DNA of 64,000 bases from Gnetum montanum (taxonomy: Eukaryota > Streptophyta > Gnetopsida > Gnetales > Gnetaceae), in assembly GCA_015680685.1 (NCBI GenBank), contig MNCI01011788.1:102211-166210 (forward strand), read 5' to 3'. The notes beneath the pieces were generated by a model that saw only the letters and a list, made by a program, of their open reading frames with translations, was not told where the DNA came from and searched no databases. Numbering within the stretch: position 1 is the first letter of the stretch; every line of letters begins with the position of its first letter. Shown one piece after another: positions 24,906 through 36,703 of this stretch. Both the position numbers and the translations under genes were made by a program.

Positions 24906-26370
24906 ATCTCCTTCTTCCAACTCATTCATGGGGGAGATGACCATTCATACTAAGATCTTGTAACAAATCCTCAGTTTTTCAAATTTTTTGTTTTACACCA
25001 TTTTTTATATGTTTTTCATTTTCTTGAGTATTTTTAAATTTATTTTATATATTTTTCCTTTTTAAAATTTTCTTACATGTGTTTTCTTCTTTATTACCAT
25101 TAGGACTTTAGTGCTTCATATGGCTACTATTTTTTTGGAAGTTCAAGTGAACTATATTGGCTAAATTGATTACTTAATAAATATATTTCATCTTTGAATT
25201 ATAACATTGATTAATGAAACATTGATTTTCCTATGGTATCAGGCTGTGAGCTCATGTCACCTACCTAGTCCACTCAACTCCATGGAGTTCTTTCATCTTG
25301 GAAGCATGAGGTTCTTTCTTAATTACAACTCAAAGAAGAATCTGTGACCTTGATACCTAATGGACTTGGAACAAATCAAGTGGAATAGATAAGGATGTGG
25401 CTTTTAAGGGGACTTATCACCTTTTATACTTACTTACCTTCTTCAATTTTTATGGGTATTCTTACTAATTCCTCACCATTCCTAATGTCAACCATTAATA
25501 GGAAGAATGTCTTTGCATGATGTAGTTTCCATGAAAAAAATAAAAAACATGGGAAGTTAAAGCACATACCTTAGATACAATAATGGGCTACAAGAACTAG
25601 TTATGAGATTTTGAAAGAAATGTTACCCATGCCTAAAGGCACCTCTATAACTAAGGCCCTTCCTAATTTCTTGCTTCTCTTTTCTTCTCTCTTTGGAATG
25701 GTGGGTGATCTTTGGGAGTGGTCATGAACTTTCAGGGTCAAACAGTCTAAATGTGTTAATGTGAAGTCACTAGACGTGGATTGACTTGGTTACGACTAAG
25801 GATGGGATAATATTGAGTCACATTAACCTCATGTTTCACAAGGACCTCATATGACTAGGATGTGAGACTCCATTACCACACTCTCTCTCTTCCATCATTC
25901 AACTCTTGGCATCCACCACCTCACTACCTCCTATCATGGTTAATTAATGTGTCTCTTTTTATATGTTCTAATTCTTTGATGATTTCTTGTGTGGATTCAA
26001 TTTTTAACAATCCATGACCATTAATCATCCTTGGTGTCTATGGACTCCTACGTATGAGGGCATGTAAGGGCATTAATGGCATAAGCTTGCTATGGGAAGG
26101 ATCCACTTGCATCTTCTTTGGTCTAGCTCTGTTAAACATTTTATCCCTTAGTTATTTTACATTCAATTCCATCATCCTATATTAGAAACATCTAGTTTTG
26201 CACTCCTTTGCATATGTACTTTTCTCCCAATCTCCTTTCCTAAACCAAGTTCATCTCATCTTCCATGATTTTTCATCATTCTAGGCTTTTCTAGCTTCCT
26301 TTAGACACTTATTTCATCATCAAACTCATCCCCAACACTTAGTTTTCTACATGTGAAAAAATTATTACAA
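24906..26370 (+). other. Non-coding spacer between integrase and extra ORF of element B
   Basis: About 1.4 kb with T-rich stretches at 24970-25140 and no coding motifs. Segments near 25690-25760 (GGAATGGTGGGTGATC) and 26040-26130 (GGATCCACTTGCATC, TAAGGGCATTAATGGC) are the reverse-orientation counterparts of spacer sequence in elements C (12290-12720) and A (33760-34100), so the spacer is shared across the families. Confidence 0.55.
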
Positions 26371-26373
26371 ACA

Positions 26374-26600
26374 ACTACGTTGACGCATCACTGTCTATGT
26401 AGCCGATGTGTCAATGCATCCTCGTCAATGAAACTTAAAAACTCTATAAATATGTATCAACACTTAGCAATTCTTTCACATTTTCTTCAAAAGGTGAGGG
26501 GAGTTTTTGCCATTTTTAGAGCCCAAAGATCTTTCAAGCACCATAACTTCCACACCACTTGTCTGATCAACTTTATTTTTCAATCCCCTAGCTACCAAAG
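26374..26600 (+). promoter_or_regulatory. Internal promoter and leader upstream of element B's extra ORF
   Basis: GTTGACGCATCA (about 26379) and GATGTGTCAATGCATC (about 26405-26420) resemble the GATGCATCAAC palindromes of this family's LTR U3. They precede TATA box CTCTATAAATATG (about 26443-26455). Downstream, CTACCAAAG|GTAATC near 26599 is a plausible splice donor, and the ORF's ATG at 26871 follows a GTGATTACAA stretch matching a splice acceptor in element A. Promoter and splicing are inferred; no expression data are available. Confidence 0.45.
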
Positions 26601-26870
26601 GTAATCTTTACATCATGGGAATAATAGACCTTTGGTTTATGATGGAAATTTTTATAACTCCCTAAGGTTTAACTATTAAAATAACATTAAAAATCTTATC
26701 TACACCAAGTAAAACCTCATAAACAAACTCTAGTAGCTAACGAATAAAATAATAAACCTACCACAACCACAAATGAACCTAAGTGTAACTTAACCAAATG
26801 AAAGAGGTATCAGAAAGAAACTAAGGATTACACATTACTTGCTAATCCTTTGTTACGTTTGTGATTACAA

Positions 26871-29199
26871 ATGGAACTAAAGAGGGAAGCACCAATAGGA
26901 GGACCATCACAACCAAAGGAAAAGTAGACATGATGAGGAAGGGACTGGTAATAGCTGCAAAAATCCCAAGAATAGGAAGCCAATGCTACTCATGCAATGG
27001 GACCTCTTCTAAAGGATCCTGAAGTGGAATTTTTTTTATAGATTACCACTACTAAAATGGGCCAATCAAGGCAAGATGAGGTGTCAAGGCCAAGATCCAA
27101 TTTGGAAATCACACTGAAAGAGGCCTATCTTGAGAATATTCAAACCAAGGAGGTCCAGAGTTCAGTTCTTCAACAACTAAACTTTGGATCCTTCTTAGAA
27201 CTAGTGCCTGAGGTAGTTTGTACCCAAATACAGGAGTCTCCCATGTGGTCCATTCTCTCCTCCATCATAGAATGGTACATGGGGGAGACTTATCTATTCT
27301 AGAGCAACCGATAGAAAGATGCAATGGTTAAAATCAATGATATTACCATCTCCTATTTGATTGAAGCCAGTGCAGAGGCCCTTAGCTTGCTTGATACAAG
27401 GGCAACATTGGTGGAGATATCCACCTAGTTAGACCCCAAAGCTAATAAAGAGTGGATCTAGCATTGCTATGGGATGAATCACAAGGAGTATAGTGCACTC
27501 ACCAAGGCAAAGCATGCATACTTCAAGATAGCAGCCTATCACTTAAACCCCACAGTGAGCCCCAGCAAGGTTACAGCATTTTTCACTTGTGCATACACCG
27601 CTCTAAGCAGTAACTTCCCAATCAACCTTCCTCAACTCATCTACCTAGAGATTAAGAAGCACCTCAAAAAAATAAGCAAGGAAGGAAGAAAATTTCCTTT
27701 TCATACCTTATTAGAAAACTTTGTAGAAGGGGAGGCATAACATGCTATGTCAATGACACGCTCCATCATGCTTCTGTTGCATCTTGGTAGGAGATGATGA
27801 AGGACAAAGTATCCACTAAGCTACAAGAAGAGGATCAACCACCACCACCACATATCAAAGAGACCACACCAAAAGCACATGTAGCTACAGAAAGGATTAG
27901 AAAACTTCATGAGTAGTAGCTGTAATAACAACAAGGCTTGGCAAGTGGTGGAGAGTCATTGGTTTATCATCCAGTGTTAAGCCATCTCAACAAGGTCACC
28001 AAGACCATTAGCTAGCTAGAGAAAACCATCCCACTATTCTCTACACAATTAATACAATCATCTACAAGAATGAATTCTAGTGCCCAAGAAGTTACTATGT
28101 CCATCCTTGAACAAGAGTTCCCTGAAATCTCTAGGAATGTTGCAACTTTCTCAATGTACCTAGAGGAAGGTGAGGGGGCAACTATCCTAGTGATGAAGCA
28201 CCATGGATAAGAGACAATGGTGGAACTAGTAACAGATAGGATGACTAAGGCCCTAAACACTCTTGTGACACTAGTTCTAGACATTGCTACCCTAAAAGAT
28301 GTTCAAGCATCCGTAAGAGTAAGGAGTGGTTGGCTTAGTGTAGCCCAACAGGAGTAAGTATTGCATTGACTAGTGGAAACCAAGAAATGACTCCTTACTC
28401 TTACAATATTGCAGAGTTGTAGGCCCATCTCTCTAATTTTATCATGCTTAACCTAAATCTCAACAGAGATGAAGCTTTCTAGCAACTTCAGTAAAAACTT
28501 AGAGAGGCTGAGAATGCAAAGAAGACTACGGTATTTGACCCCTCCATATCAAAAGCATTAGCATTGAACACCAATACGGATTTGGCTTAAGTTCACAAGT
28601 AAAACTTGGACCTCACCAAGGATATTCACTACCTACAAAATGTTAAGAAGCAAAAGGACCAAATGGTCAAATTCATCTAACAATAGCAAGAGCAACTAGC
28701 CAAGATGAAGCTTAACCTGAGAAGGTTAATAGCAGAGAACCAAAATCTCTTCATGAAGAAAGTCCAAGTGCTTTGCCAAAAAATGTCCATTAAGGTAGCC
28801 ACCTAGAAGAACAATGTCCTAAAATTTGAATGAGTTAAAAACCATTATAGGAACTAGGTTGGGCTCTTCAAGGAGGTAAATGAGAAATAGATTTAGTTGG
28901 CCAAAGATGAACAAGGTCCTCTAGCAACTCCAATAAAGAGGCAATGTGTGACAGCCAATTTTTAATGTCTTAAATACATAAAATAAAGTTGAGTACCACT
29001 TGAAGGAGTTGCAAATTAAGAAGGTGGCTAATTGCATTGATCTCACTAACCTTTGATATGCAAACTTGGCTATGCTGATTGTAGCAAGGCCAATTCATAT
29101 CTCTTATTTGAGGTAGAATTCAAGCACCACAAAGAGACTAAACAACAGTTGGAGATAATCAACGTAGAGCTTGAACTTCTTAAGAGTCGATTCACTAAT
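26871..29199 (+). pseudogene. Extra 3' ORF of element B, N-terminal and central part
   Basis: ATG at 26871 begins a long degenerate frame. Region 27057-27300 encodes LQQLNFGSFLELVPEVVCTQ and SSIIEWYMGETYLF, matching LNFKFFAEFAPEVVRD and SSAWYLGEMYQYW in element A. 27474-27740 encodes the helical block ending INLPQLIYLEIKKHLKK. From about 28430 on, the frames are rich in K/E/Q/L heptad-like patterns (coiled coil). The N-terminal domain resembles the 'putative plant transposon protein' family. The position after pol is that of the env-like ORF of Athila elements, but no signal peptide or envelope feature is seen. The frame is cut by element A and resumes at 37547. Confidence 0.65.
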
Positions 29200-30042
29200 T
29201 GATGATTGGTGAGGTACCCCTACACTCAACCATACGAATAGAAGTGTTTTCACGCGCGATCCGGTCGAACTCCGCAAACAGACTAGTTGTGGCACCTAGA
29301 TTGTTAACCTTAGGTCGTAGTTCGCTATTTTCCCACCTGGACTAGTATTATAATTTTTCACATATAGTTTAGTCCAGAGTGAGGTGTATGATGTGTTCCT
29401 AATCTAACCGCTACTCTTGATGGCAATGAAAAGTAATCTTAACTAAGCTAAGCTAGGAGGGAAAGGGTAAGAGAATCTAATCTAGCCTAAGTGCGATGAG
29501 CAGCCAATTCCTTGATTATCCGTACACATATTGGACTTCGTGCATGACTACCACTGGGATTACCAAGTGAAGATCCTAGGTATGCCACTGGGTTACCAAG
29601 TAGTCACACTTAAATGCTCGTAATCAAGTTGTACTCATTTCGCGTTACTAGGAGTTTAAGGGTGACAGAGAAAGTAGTAAATAACAATTAAATAAAAAAA
29701 TAAATAAAAAAGTGAATGCTACAATGATGATGTAATCTCGATATTTATTGACGATCATGTGTGTGTCCAAGTATGTCACACTCGAATAAAGAATGTTGTA
29801 CAATTACATTCACCACACTGCAGGTAGACAGAGGGAAAACTAATCTATCTCTGGAGGTATCAAACTGCTAAAGCTTCGCTACTTCTACTCTAGGATCCTC
29901 AACAAGGGAGAGCTACTTCTTATTTATAGACATTGCAGCGGACTGCGATATCACATACGCAATATTGCAGGGGATGCGATATCGTGTACGCAATATTGTA
30001 GGGGATGCGATATCGTGATGGACGCGATATCGCGTCCCATCA
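29200..30042 (-). repeat. 3' LTR of element A
   Basis: Plus-strand ends are TGATGATTGGTGAGG and GCGTCCCATCA. The U3 (29935-30042) holds repeated GCGATATCRYG / GCAATATTGC palindromes immediately upstream, on the element's strand, of TATA box CTATAAATAAGAAG (about 29917-29931). It is partnered with 36704-37541. Confidence 0.9.
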
Positions 30043-30054
30043 TACCCCCACGAC
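30043..30054 (-). other. Polypurine tract of element A
   Basis: TACCCCCACGAC on the plus strand (GTCGTGGGGGTA on the element's strand) directly abuts the 3' LTR. Confidence 0.8.
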
Positions 30055-30194
30055 TGAATAAAAACTCGTCCTTTAGTTACAGTGATTACACAGTGGATAG
30101 GTATGGGATTATTAGATGGGGAAAACAAATGAAATGATGCCACAATGTGGGAAGACACAACACAGAAAAATGCTACAACGACAAAAATCTAAAA

Positions 30195-32926
30195 CTCATG
30201 TAGTTCCTGGTGGTGGTGGCTCCTCCATGGGCACTTTCCCTTTGTCATGTGCTCTAGGCTTTGAAATTTGATGGCATTGAAGTATGGCCTAGAGCTTCTC
30301 CTCTTTAGTCCAAGGGTAGTTCCCACAGACAGGGTAGTTGCGGGAACATCTAGTTGGCTTTGACATACCACGTCACAAACACCCGTCATTCCTCTTCATA
30401 GGCTCTGGCTTTATCTTTGCATTCATAAATATCTGTTAGCCATCAAGCCAAGTTGGTTGCAACATCTTTTTGTCCCTGGTAGCTTGCTTTTACCACCTCA
30501 AGTTCAGAATTTGTGACATCTAGTTTTTCTGCCAGCTTCTTGTGTTCTGCAAATTCTGCTTCATATTTGATGTGGGTGGATGCTACCTTCTACTCGAGCT
30601 CAATTCTCAGATGCCCTATTGTTAACATGCCAAGGTTGGCATATCTGAGGTTTGCCAACTCCCTGTACTCTGTCAAGTCCTAGATCTGCAGGTCCCGATT
30701 CTTAACTTCCATTTGGTGGGCGAAGGCGTAGGTGTCCAATATGGCCCTCCAATTAGTGTGTTGAGCACTGATAGTGTTGATTTGAGCCTTGTCCATATGG
30801 ATCTCCTTCTCCAGGATTTTTTTGTACATCCCCACCTGATCCCAGAATTGCTCCTTCAACTTCTCATGTTGTTTAGCCTCATTCTGCCACGTGCTTATCT
30901 CAATTGCTAACTTTTGGTGAATAGCGCGGACCTCCTCCATTGAGAGGATTCAATTTTCTTTGGCTAAACGGCTTACATCTCGGTTGACCCAAATGAATTG
31001 TTCTCGTAACTGATGAAATTTTTCATTGAGAACATTCTTTTGTTTCTCTACAATGGCCAACCAAAGATTATCTGCAACCAACTGCTTGTTTTCTTCTTCT
31101 AAGGCCTTAAGTGCCTTAAGGTGCGTATGGGTTTGTGCCTGTGATGCGGAGGCATCCCAAACATCCGTCTCCTTTTCTTCCATCACCTTTTTATTCTCCA
31201 TAATTAACTTTGTTAGCTGCTTGGTTCTAAAATTGTCTATCTGGTCTATAGGAACGAATTGCAGAGGATCCCGATGTGCTACTTGTCAGGCTACAAGCTA
31301 CTATTGTAGTTTCTGCACTTTAGCTTCAGCATGCTCGGCCCTTACTTTGGATATGACCAACTTCCCCTTTGTGGAAATAAGGTCCAATTGAATTACTGTG
31401 ACATCCTGAGGGATGTCAAATAGGGACGTTAGGACTTGCCCTATTTGAAGCAATCGTTCAAGTACATCCTCATGTTCCATAGGAGTCATTGAGGTTCTGG
31501 CTAGAGTTTGAGCATCTCGTGCTCCTGAGAGATCTGCCGATGGCATAACAGGTACATTAAAGTATTTTTTGATGTGTTCTACAACCACTTCTGAAGCTCC
31601 CGTGGCATTCTGGTATTGCATAACCATCACAGTGGCCCCTTCACCAGTCTCTAACTGTACCTGAAAAGATGTCACGTTTCCTGAGATCTATTGCGACCAT
31701 CTACTTTCCCCTCCTCTTGTTTGAATAGATACTTTGCCCCTTGTGCTATCTAATGAAACCATAGGCTATCTAGCATCATTGATGATGTAGAAGAGGTTTT
31801 CATCATCATGACTTCCCCAACTGACCATCTCAACGATGGTCCTAAGATGGCTCATCGACTGTCTGTAATCTTGCAGCGGTGGCGGCTGATCATGGCCTGT
31901 GTTGGGCCCTGCTTCTTGTTGTTGGCTAGGACCTATGGCTAGAAGTTAACTGGTTCCAACCACATGTTCTTCTTCTTATTCTTCTTATTCTGGTCTTAGC
32001 TCTTCGCCAGTGCTCTTTCTTGGAGTTGGCGCCTTTAGCAACTCTGCATATGAAGCAGTCTGGGCTTTCCAGAGGATGTCATTGGTGTATCCCTAGATAC
32101 CAGCACGTCGACAAAGCTTTCTAATAAGACAGGGGAAAGGCAGCGCCATCTTCCCTATCTTTCGTTCTTTGAACCACCTCAGGATCTTCGTCAAATATAA
32201 ATGGGATAGGTTAGCGTTAACCTTCCCCATCAACACTGCACATCCTCTAGCCGCATACGTCGATATCCTTTTTAAGCCCTTTGTGGGGAAGAGGTGATAT
32301 GTTCCAATTTTCAAGTAAACTCTCTCTTCCGTCATCAATTCACCAAATGCTTTATCTCTGCCATAAGCCTTCTCCAACCAATCCTTTCACACATCGGGGT
32401 CTGAACAGGTGGATAACCGAGCAACTTGGGGCCCTGAATTTGGAAGATTCAACACTTCCGAAATAGCCTGCGTAGAGAAATCAACTTTCACACCAAAAAT
32501 GTTAACAGTGGTGCCTTGCTCCCTATTGTGCCAATACTGGTACATCTCTCCTAGGTACCAAGCACTACTTTCAGAGAGGATACGCCAAAAAGGAGACCCT
32601 TTGAGGTGATCCCTAACGACCTCAGGAGCGAACTCTGCAAAGAATTTGAAGTTCAACTCCACAATCACTATAGCGAATGTGGACATTTCATGGATAGCCT
32701 AAATGCAATCTTGGGGCAACGTGAGTTGTTGTCCCGGTTTAGGCGTAGCAGCAGCTCCTCCTTCTGCTTGCCCAGACCATCCGGTAGGAGGTTCATCTTG
32801 ATGAATGCTAAATAAGTGCTCCTCCTGTTTTGCATGTTTTCCGGCAGGGTCTTGTCTTCCACCTCTCCAAGATCATTTTGTTCCACCTTGAACAGGACCC
32901 TCCTATTATGCACGTTTCGGGGTCAT
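30195..32926 (-). pseudogene. Extra ORF of element A: plant-transposon-protein-like domain plus coiled coil
   Basis: Starting from ATG 32926-32924, just after a splice-acceptor-like GATTGCAG, one frame runs without any frame shift to about 30400, interrupted only by stop codons (for example near 32387, 32093, 31301, 30950 and 30680). It would be a protein of roughly 850-900 residues. Domains in order: a Gly/Pro/Gln-rich N terminus (about 1-75); a globular domain (about 80-280) with LNFKFFAEFAPEVVRD, TTVNIFGVKVDFSTQAISEV and YLKIGTYHLFPT, resembling the 'putative plant transposon protein' family; an acidic/proline-rich linker; then a long coiled coil (31675-30420) rich in heptads such as ALEEENKQLVADNLW. 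The end is proline-rich (PPPPGTT, about 30202-30222). Family assignment is by motif memory. Function is unknown. Confidence 0.65.
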
Positions 32927-33390
32927 TCTGCAATCACACGGATCAAGCGTTAGTAAGGTTGTTTTCAAAGTCAAGTTATACCTTACTGCTTTCCTTAATT
33001 AAAGATCTTATGTTATAATGTGTGATTATGCCTGAAAGTTTGTAATAATGAGTCCTGTGACTTAGGTGGTTTCCATTTTAGTTTCCTGGTATACTTAAGG
33101 GTTATATGATTTTTGGCACAATTATTCTAAGTGTTAAAGTTAATTACCCTAATTGATGTCCTTTGGGCGAGGGTAAATTTCAAAAAAGTTAGGCACTTTT
33201 CGACAAGTGTCTCTCCCCCACGACTAAGCTGAACACTCCAGGTTCAAACAAGTTCAAACGGAATTAAAATCGAAGTACCAGCAAGCGAGATATAATGAGA
33301 AAAGCAAGGGTCACTCAATCGCAAGTCGCAGAGAAAAATTTCAAAAACTCCCCCCGCATGAATGAGAAAATGATGCTAAGTGTTGTGGCG
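32927..33390 (-). other. Leader / probable leader intron of element A's extra ORF
   Basis: Sequence between the internal TATA box and the ORF. On the element's strand it ends CGTGTGATTGCAG|AATGACC, a good splice acceptor one base before the ATG. Element B has GTGATTACAAATGG and the truncated copy has TGTGATTGCAAATGG at the same place. A candidate donor was not fixed. No ORF is seen. Confidence 0.4.
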
Positions 33391-33460
33391 GGGGTACCTA
33401 TTTATAGGTAAATGGGATGCGATATCATGTACACGATATCTCGTCCCTAGTGATGTGAGA
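33391..33460 (-). promoter_or_regulatory. Internal promoter of element A, sharing the LTR U3 palindromes
   Basis: On the minus strand: GACGAGATATCGTGTAC, ATGATATCGCATCCC, then CTATAAATAGG (TATA, about 33397-33408). The same palindromes and TATA arrangement occur in this element's U3 (29917-30042). It lies about 470 bp upstream of the extra ORF's ATG and could drive it separately from the LTR. This is inferred from motif order only. Confidence 0.5.
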
Positions 33461-34262
33461 CACCAAGGAAATACCAAATTTTTTAATGATTTTCTTGAAA
33501 TTAATGTGGAATATTGAGGACAATGGAAATTATTAAGATGTTCTAGAGTAATTTCATTGATTCGAGAGGCACCAGTAATGATAATGATGTGAACTTTAGC
33601 AATAAAAACTTGGTGGTTAAGAAAAAGGGAATGTAATGGTACATTGGAACGTTAAAATTTAGAGGGATAATAGTAGGGAAAGAAAATCAATTGAAACATT
33701 AAGCTAAGGGTAAGAAATTGTGTGTGTAAGCTATGTCCTAAGTGAAGATTACACAAGTGGATCCTCCCCAAAGCAGGTTCTTACCTATAATGCCCTTATG
33801 TAACCACACTTAAAGTGTCTATGGGCAGTAGAAGGGTTAAGTGTAATCCGCACTAACACCACAAAACACACACATATAAATATCACCGAAATGAGATGAA
33901 AATTCTATGCTACACGGGACACGAGCTGCAATTACATGAACAGTGAGATGAGGCAAACTATAGAAAGGGATCGTAGAGATTGGGACATGAGGTAACTGAC
34001 CCAGGGCATAGGGAATCCTGCATGTAAAGCATGATTAATGTGTCATTAACTCGTCATTCCAAGATTAGGACCAAGTCCATTCCTCTGATCAGTGACATTG
34101 CATTGTTTCATCTCATGGTGAGCAACTATGAGAGTACCATAACAACAAGGCATACGATCACTTGGCATTTTATTCAAGGGAGGAGTGACTTTTGTTTTAT
34201 GGCACTTTATTTTTCTTTTCTTTTTTTTTCACTTGACTGAATCTAGAGAAGCCACCAACCTT
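33461..34262 (-). other. Non-coding spacer of element A
   Basis: No coding motifs. It contains GTGGATCCTCCCCAAAGC and TATGCCCTTATGTAACC (about 33757-33810), matching element C near 12300-12345. A T-rich run is at 34208-34230. Confidence 0.55.
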
Positions 34263-34668
34263 NNNNNNNNNNNNNNNNNNNNNNNNNNNNNNNNNNNNNN
34301 NNNNNNNNNNNNNNNNNNNNNNNNNNNNNNNNNNNNNNNNNNNNNNNNNNNNNNNNNNNNNNNNNNNNNNNNNNNNNNNNNNNNNNNNNNNNNNNNNNNN
34401 NNNNNNNNNNNNNNNNNNNNNNNNNNNNNNNNNNNNNNNNNNNNNNNNNNNNNNNNNNNNNNNNNNNNNNNNNNNNNNNNNNNNNNNNNNNNNNNNNNNN
34501 NNNNNNNNNNNNNNNNNNNNNNNNNNNNNNNNNNNNNNNNNNNNNNNNNNNNNNNNNNNNNNNNNNNNNNNNNNNNNNNNNNNNNNNNNNNNNNNNNNNN
34601 NNNNNNNNNNNNNNNNNNNNNNNNNNNNNNNNNNNNNNNNNNNNNNNNNNNNNNNNNNNNNNNNNNNN
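34263..34668. other. Assembly gap (406 Ns)
   Basis: A run of 406 unresolved bases lies between the gag end and the spacer of element A. Its true length is unknown. Confidence 1.
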
Positions 34669-34689
34669 TATTGGGGCCCGATCATACTT

Positions 34690-36660
34690 ATCCCCTCAGG
34701 GTTCACACACTTGATTATAATAAGCATAGTGGGGCACTTTATACGATGTAGTTCCCAAATAACAAGTTGATCCACTATGATAGTTGTGACCGTTAGATGG
34801 TATGCAAGGATTGGGTTGATTCCTCCCATGGTTGTGTTCATTGGGTCGTATGGTTGTTGGAGTGTTAGTTGGTGGCCCTAATGAAGTTACATGAGGCGTT
34901 GGGTTTGAAGGTAAGGGTGCACCACAGTGTGGAACTTGTGCTAGGTTGGAAGATGCAATGGCCTCGGGATTGTGTTGTCCCTTCTTACGACCGTGTTTAA
35001 AGAAAGGACGCTTTTGATGTTGAGGAGGCTTTGCATTGCTGTTAGTAGTAGCAGCACAAGTGTTGTTCGTGGGTTGTTGTGGTGGTGCAGGCACCTTAGG
35101 AGCAGTTGGTGGCACTGTGGAAGGAGGGAAAGGATGAGAATGTTGAAAGTTAGGAGGAGTATAAGGTGCACAAGGTGGTGGTTATGTTGGAGGCATGGGT
35201 TGATAGTATTGAGGAGAATGGTACTGTGATGAGATAGAGTATGTTGGCCCAATTGGAGAAATAGGATGTTGAAATAGATAAGCGTTTCGATTCAGATAAC
35301 ATGAAGGGTGTCTCCAGTCTAAGGGTGGTCTCCCCCACGACTGGGATTGTTGCCACTATGATCGAACACAGTATCTCTGTACGAACTCTGGATGTAGCGT
35401 GTTTCCCCAATGCTCCTGTAAATGTAACAATATTGGGCATTGGCCTTTGGGGTGATCGTACAGGCATATGTTGCATTCATATGTATGATTTGCAATTGAG
35501 CGCTTATTCCCTTCGTTCTTCTTTTTCGAATGTCTACTATTTTGTCCTGCTTCTTGGGTTGTCAAAACTCTATCCCCAATGTTGTTGATAAATTCTCCAC
35601 ACTTTTGATATGTCCATTCCAACATCTTATTGATCTTTGCCTCAACTTCTTCTAGTGATTTTTGTATTGGCAAAGATGATGTTTAAAACTTGAGATTTTT
35701 TTATTTCTCCTTTTTATGATCATGGACCTTTGTTAAGTTGAAAGTTTGGTCCCATTGATGTTTTTCAACACTCTCCCGTCGAGCTAATTCTCCTTCTTCT
35801 TTTGCTACCTGCTTAATAAGCTCTTGGACTTGAGGGTTTCATAGTTCATATAATTGACCTTGGGCATACATTCCTAAGGTCTCTCTTGTTTCATTACGTA
35901 ACCCATCAATGATATGGTACATTAGCCTTTCCTCGGAAAACCCATGGCCTGGACAGTTGTTTAACAGTGCATAATATCTTTCTAAGGCCATGTCCAAGGG
36001 TTCATGTTGTGCTTATTTCCATCCTTGGATTTTTTTCCTCAAGGTTGACACTCTTGGGTAGGTTTGATATTTTTCGTTAAATACTTCTACCATTTTTGAC
36101 CAACGTCATATTGAATTTGGTTTTAATGATCTATACCATACTTTTTCTTAGTCAACGAGTGTCATAGGAAAGAGCTTAATTTTTTTCCAACCATTATCAA
36201 TTTTGTTCCATGTGCAGGCATCGTAGAAGGCTTGTAAACGTTGATGTGGATCTAATTCATAGCCTCCTAAAAATTTAGGGAATTTTTTTAAATTGAGCCT
36301 GGGTAGACGGCTCTCTTTACGATGCCTACATGAGATTCGAACAGCCTCTTGTATTTGTGTTAAGCTTGTAGTGGCCAGTAGGGGTTCATCGTCATCCTGT
36401 AAATTATGTCTTCGCGTGTTGGGATGACATTGTTTCTGTTCATGTTTATAAGAAACTCCTACTTCAAGTTGTATACTCCAATCTTCATCATCATATAGTT
36501 CGTCGATTCTCCAATGAACTTCCTCACTAAGTTTGGCATTATTATGATCTTGTAAGAGAGGCATTGTTGTGAAGTTGTGTGTAATTGCATGTGACTTTTT
36601 ATAATTACTTCTTTCTAAGAGATATATCGTTAAGTCCTTTACAACGACCTTGTATGACAT
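34690..36660 (-). pseudogene. Gag of element A (largely readable, some frame breaks)
   Basis: Minus-strand capsid gene. Its first long frame (36148-36660) includes EEVHWRIDELYDDEDWS and the Retrotrans_gag core KFPKFLGGYELDPHQRLQAF. A later frame (35356-35673) contains the zinc knuckle CNICLYDHPKGQC (CX2CX3HX4C). The tail is rich in Pro/Asn/Gln/His and ends YNQVCEP. Element C ends at the same residue block, whereas gag of element B runs on toward protease. Stops and shifts separate the segments, so this copy is probably inactive. Confidence 0.7.
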
Positions 36661-36685
36661 AACTAATCTAGATAACTAGCACCAT

Positions 36686-36703
36686 CCCTGGCAACGGCAC
36701 CAA
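36686..36703 (-). other. Primer-binding site of element A
   Basis: On the element's strand TTGGTGCCGTTGCCAGGG immediately follows the LTR end. This TGGYGCCGTTGCCRGGGA site is characteristic of Athila-type elements, where it is usually assigned to tRNA-Asp. Confidence 0.75.

Noticed and set aside
29200-30042. Repeated short palindromes as a CRISPR-like array
   Set aside because: Units are irregular, inside an LTR U3 with TATA box, in a plant nuclear sequence; no regular spacers.
30195-32926. Extra ORF as a retroviral envelope gene
   Set aside because: Position matches env-like ORFs of Athila elements, but no signal peptide, transmembrane anchor or cleavage site is visible; the protein looks globular plus coiled coil.
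34185-34841. Long ORFs on both strands across 34263-34668
   Set aside because: They exist only because the run of Ns contains no stop codons.
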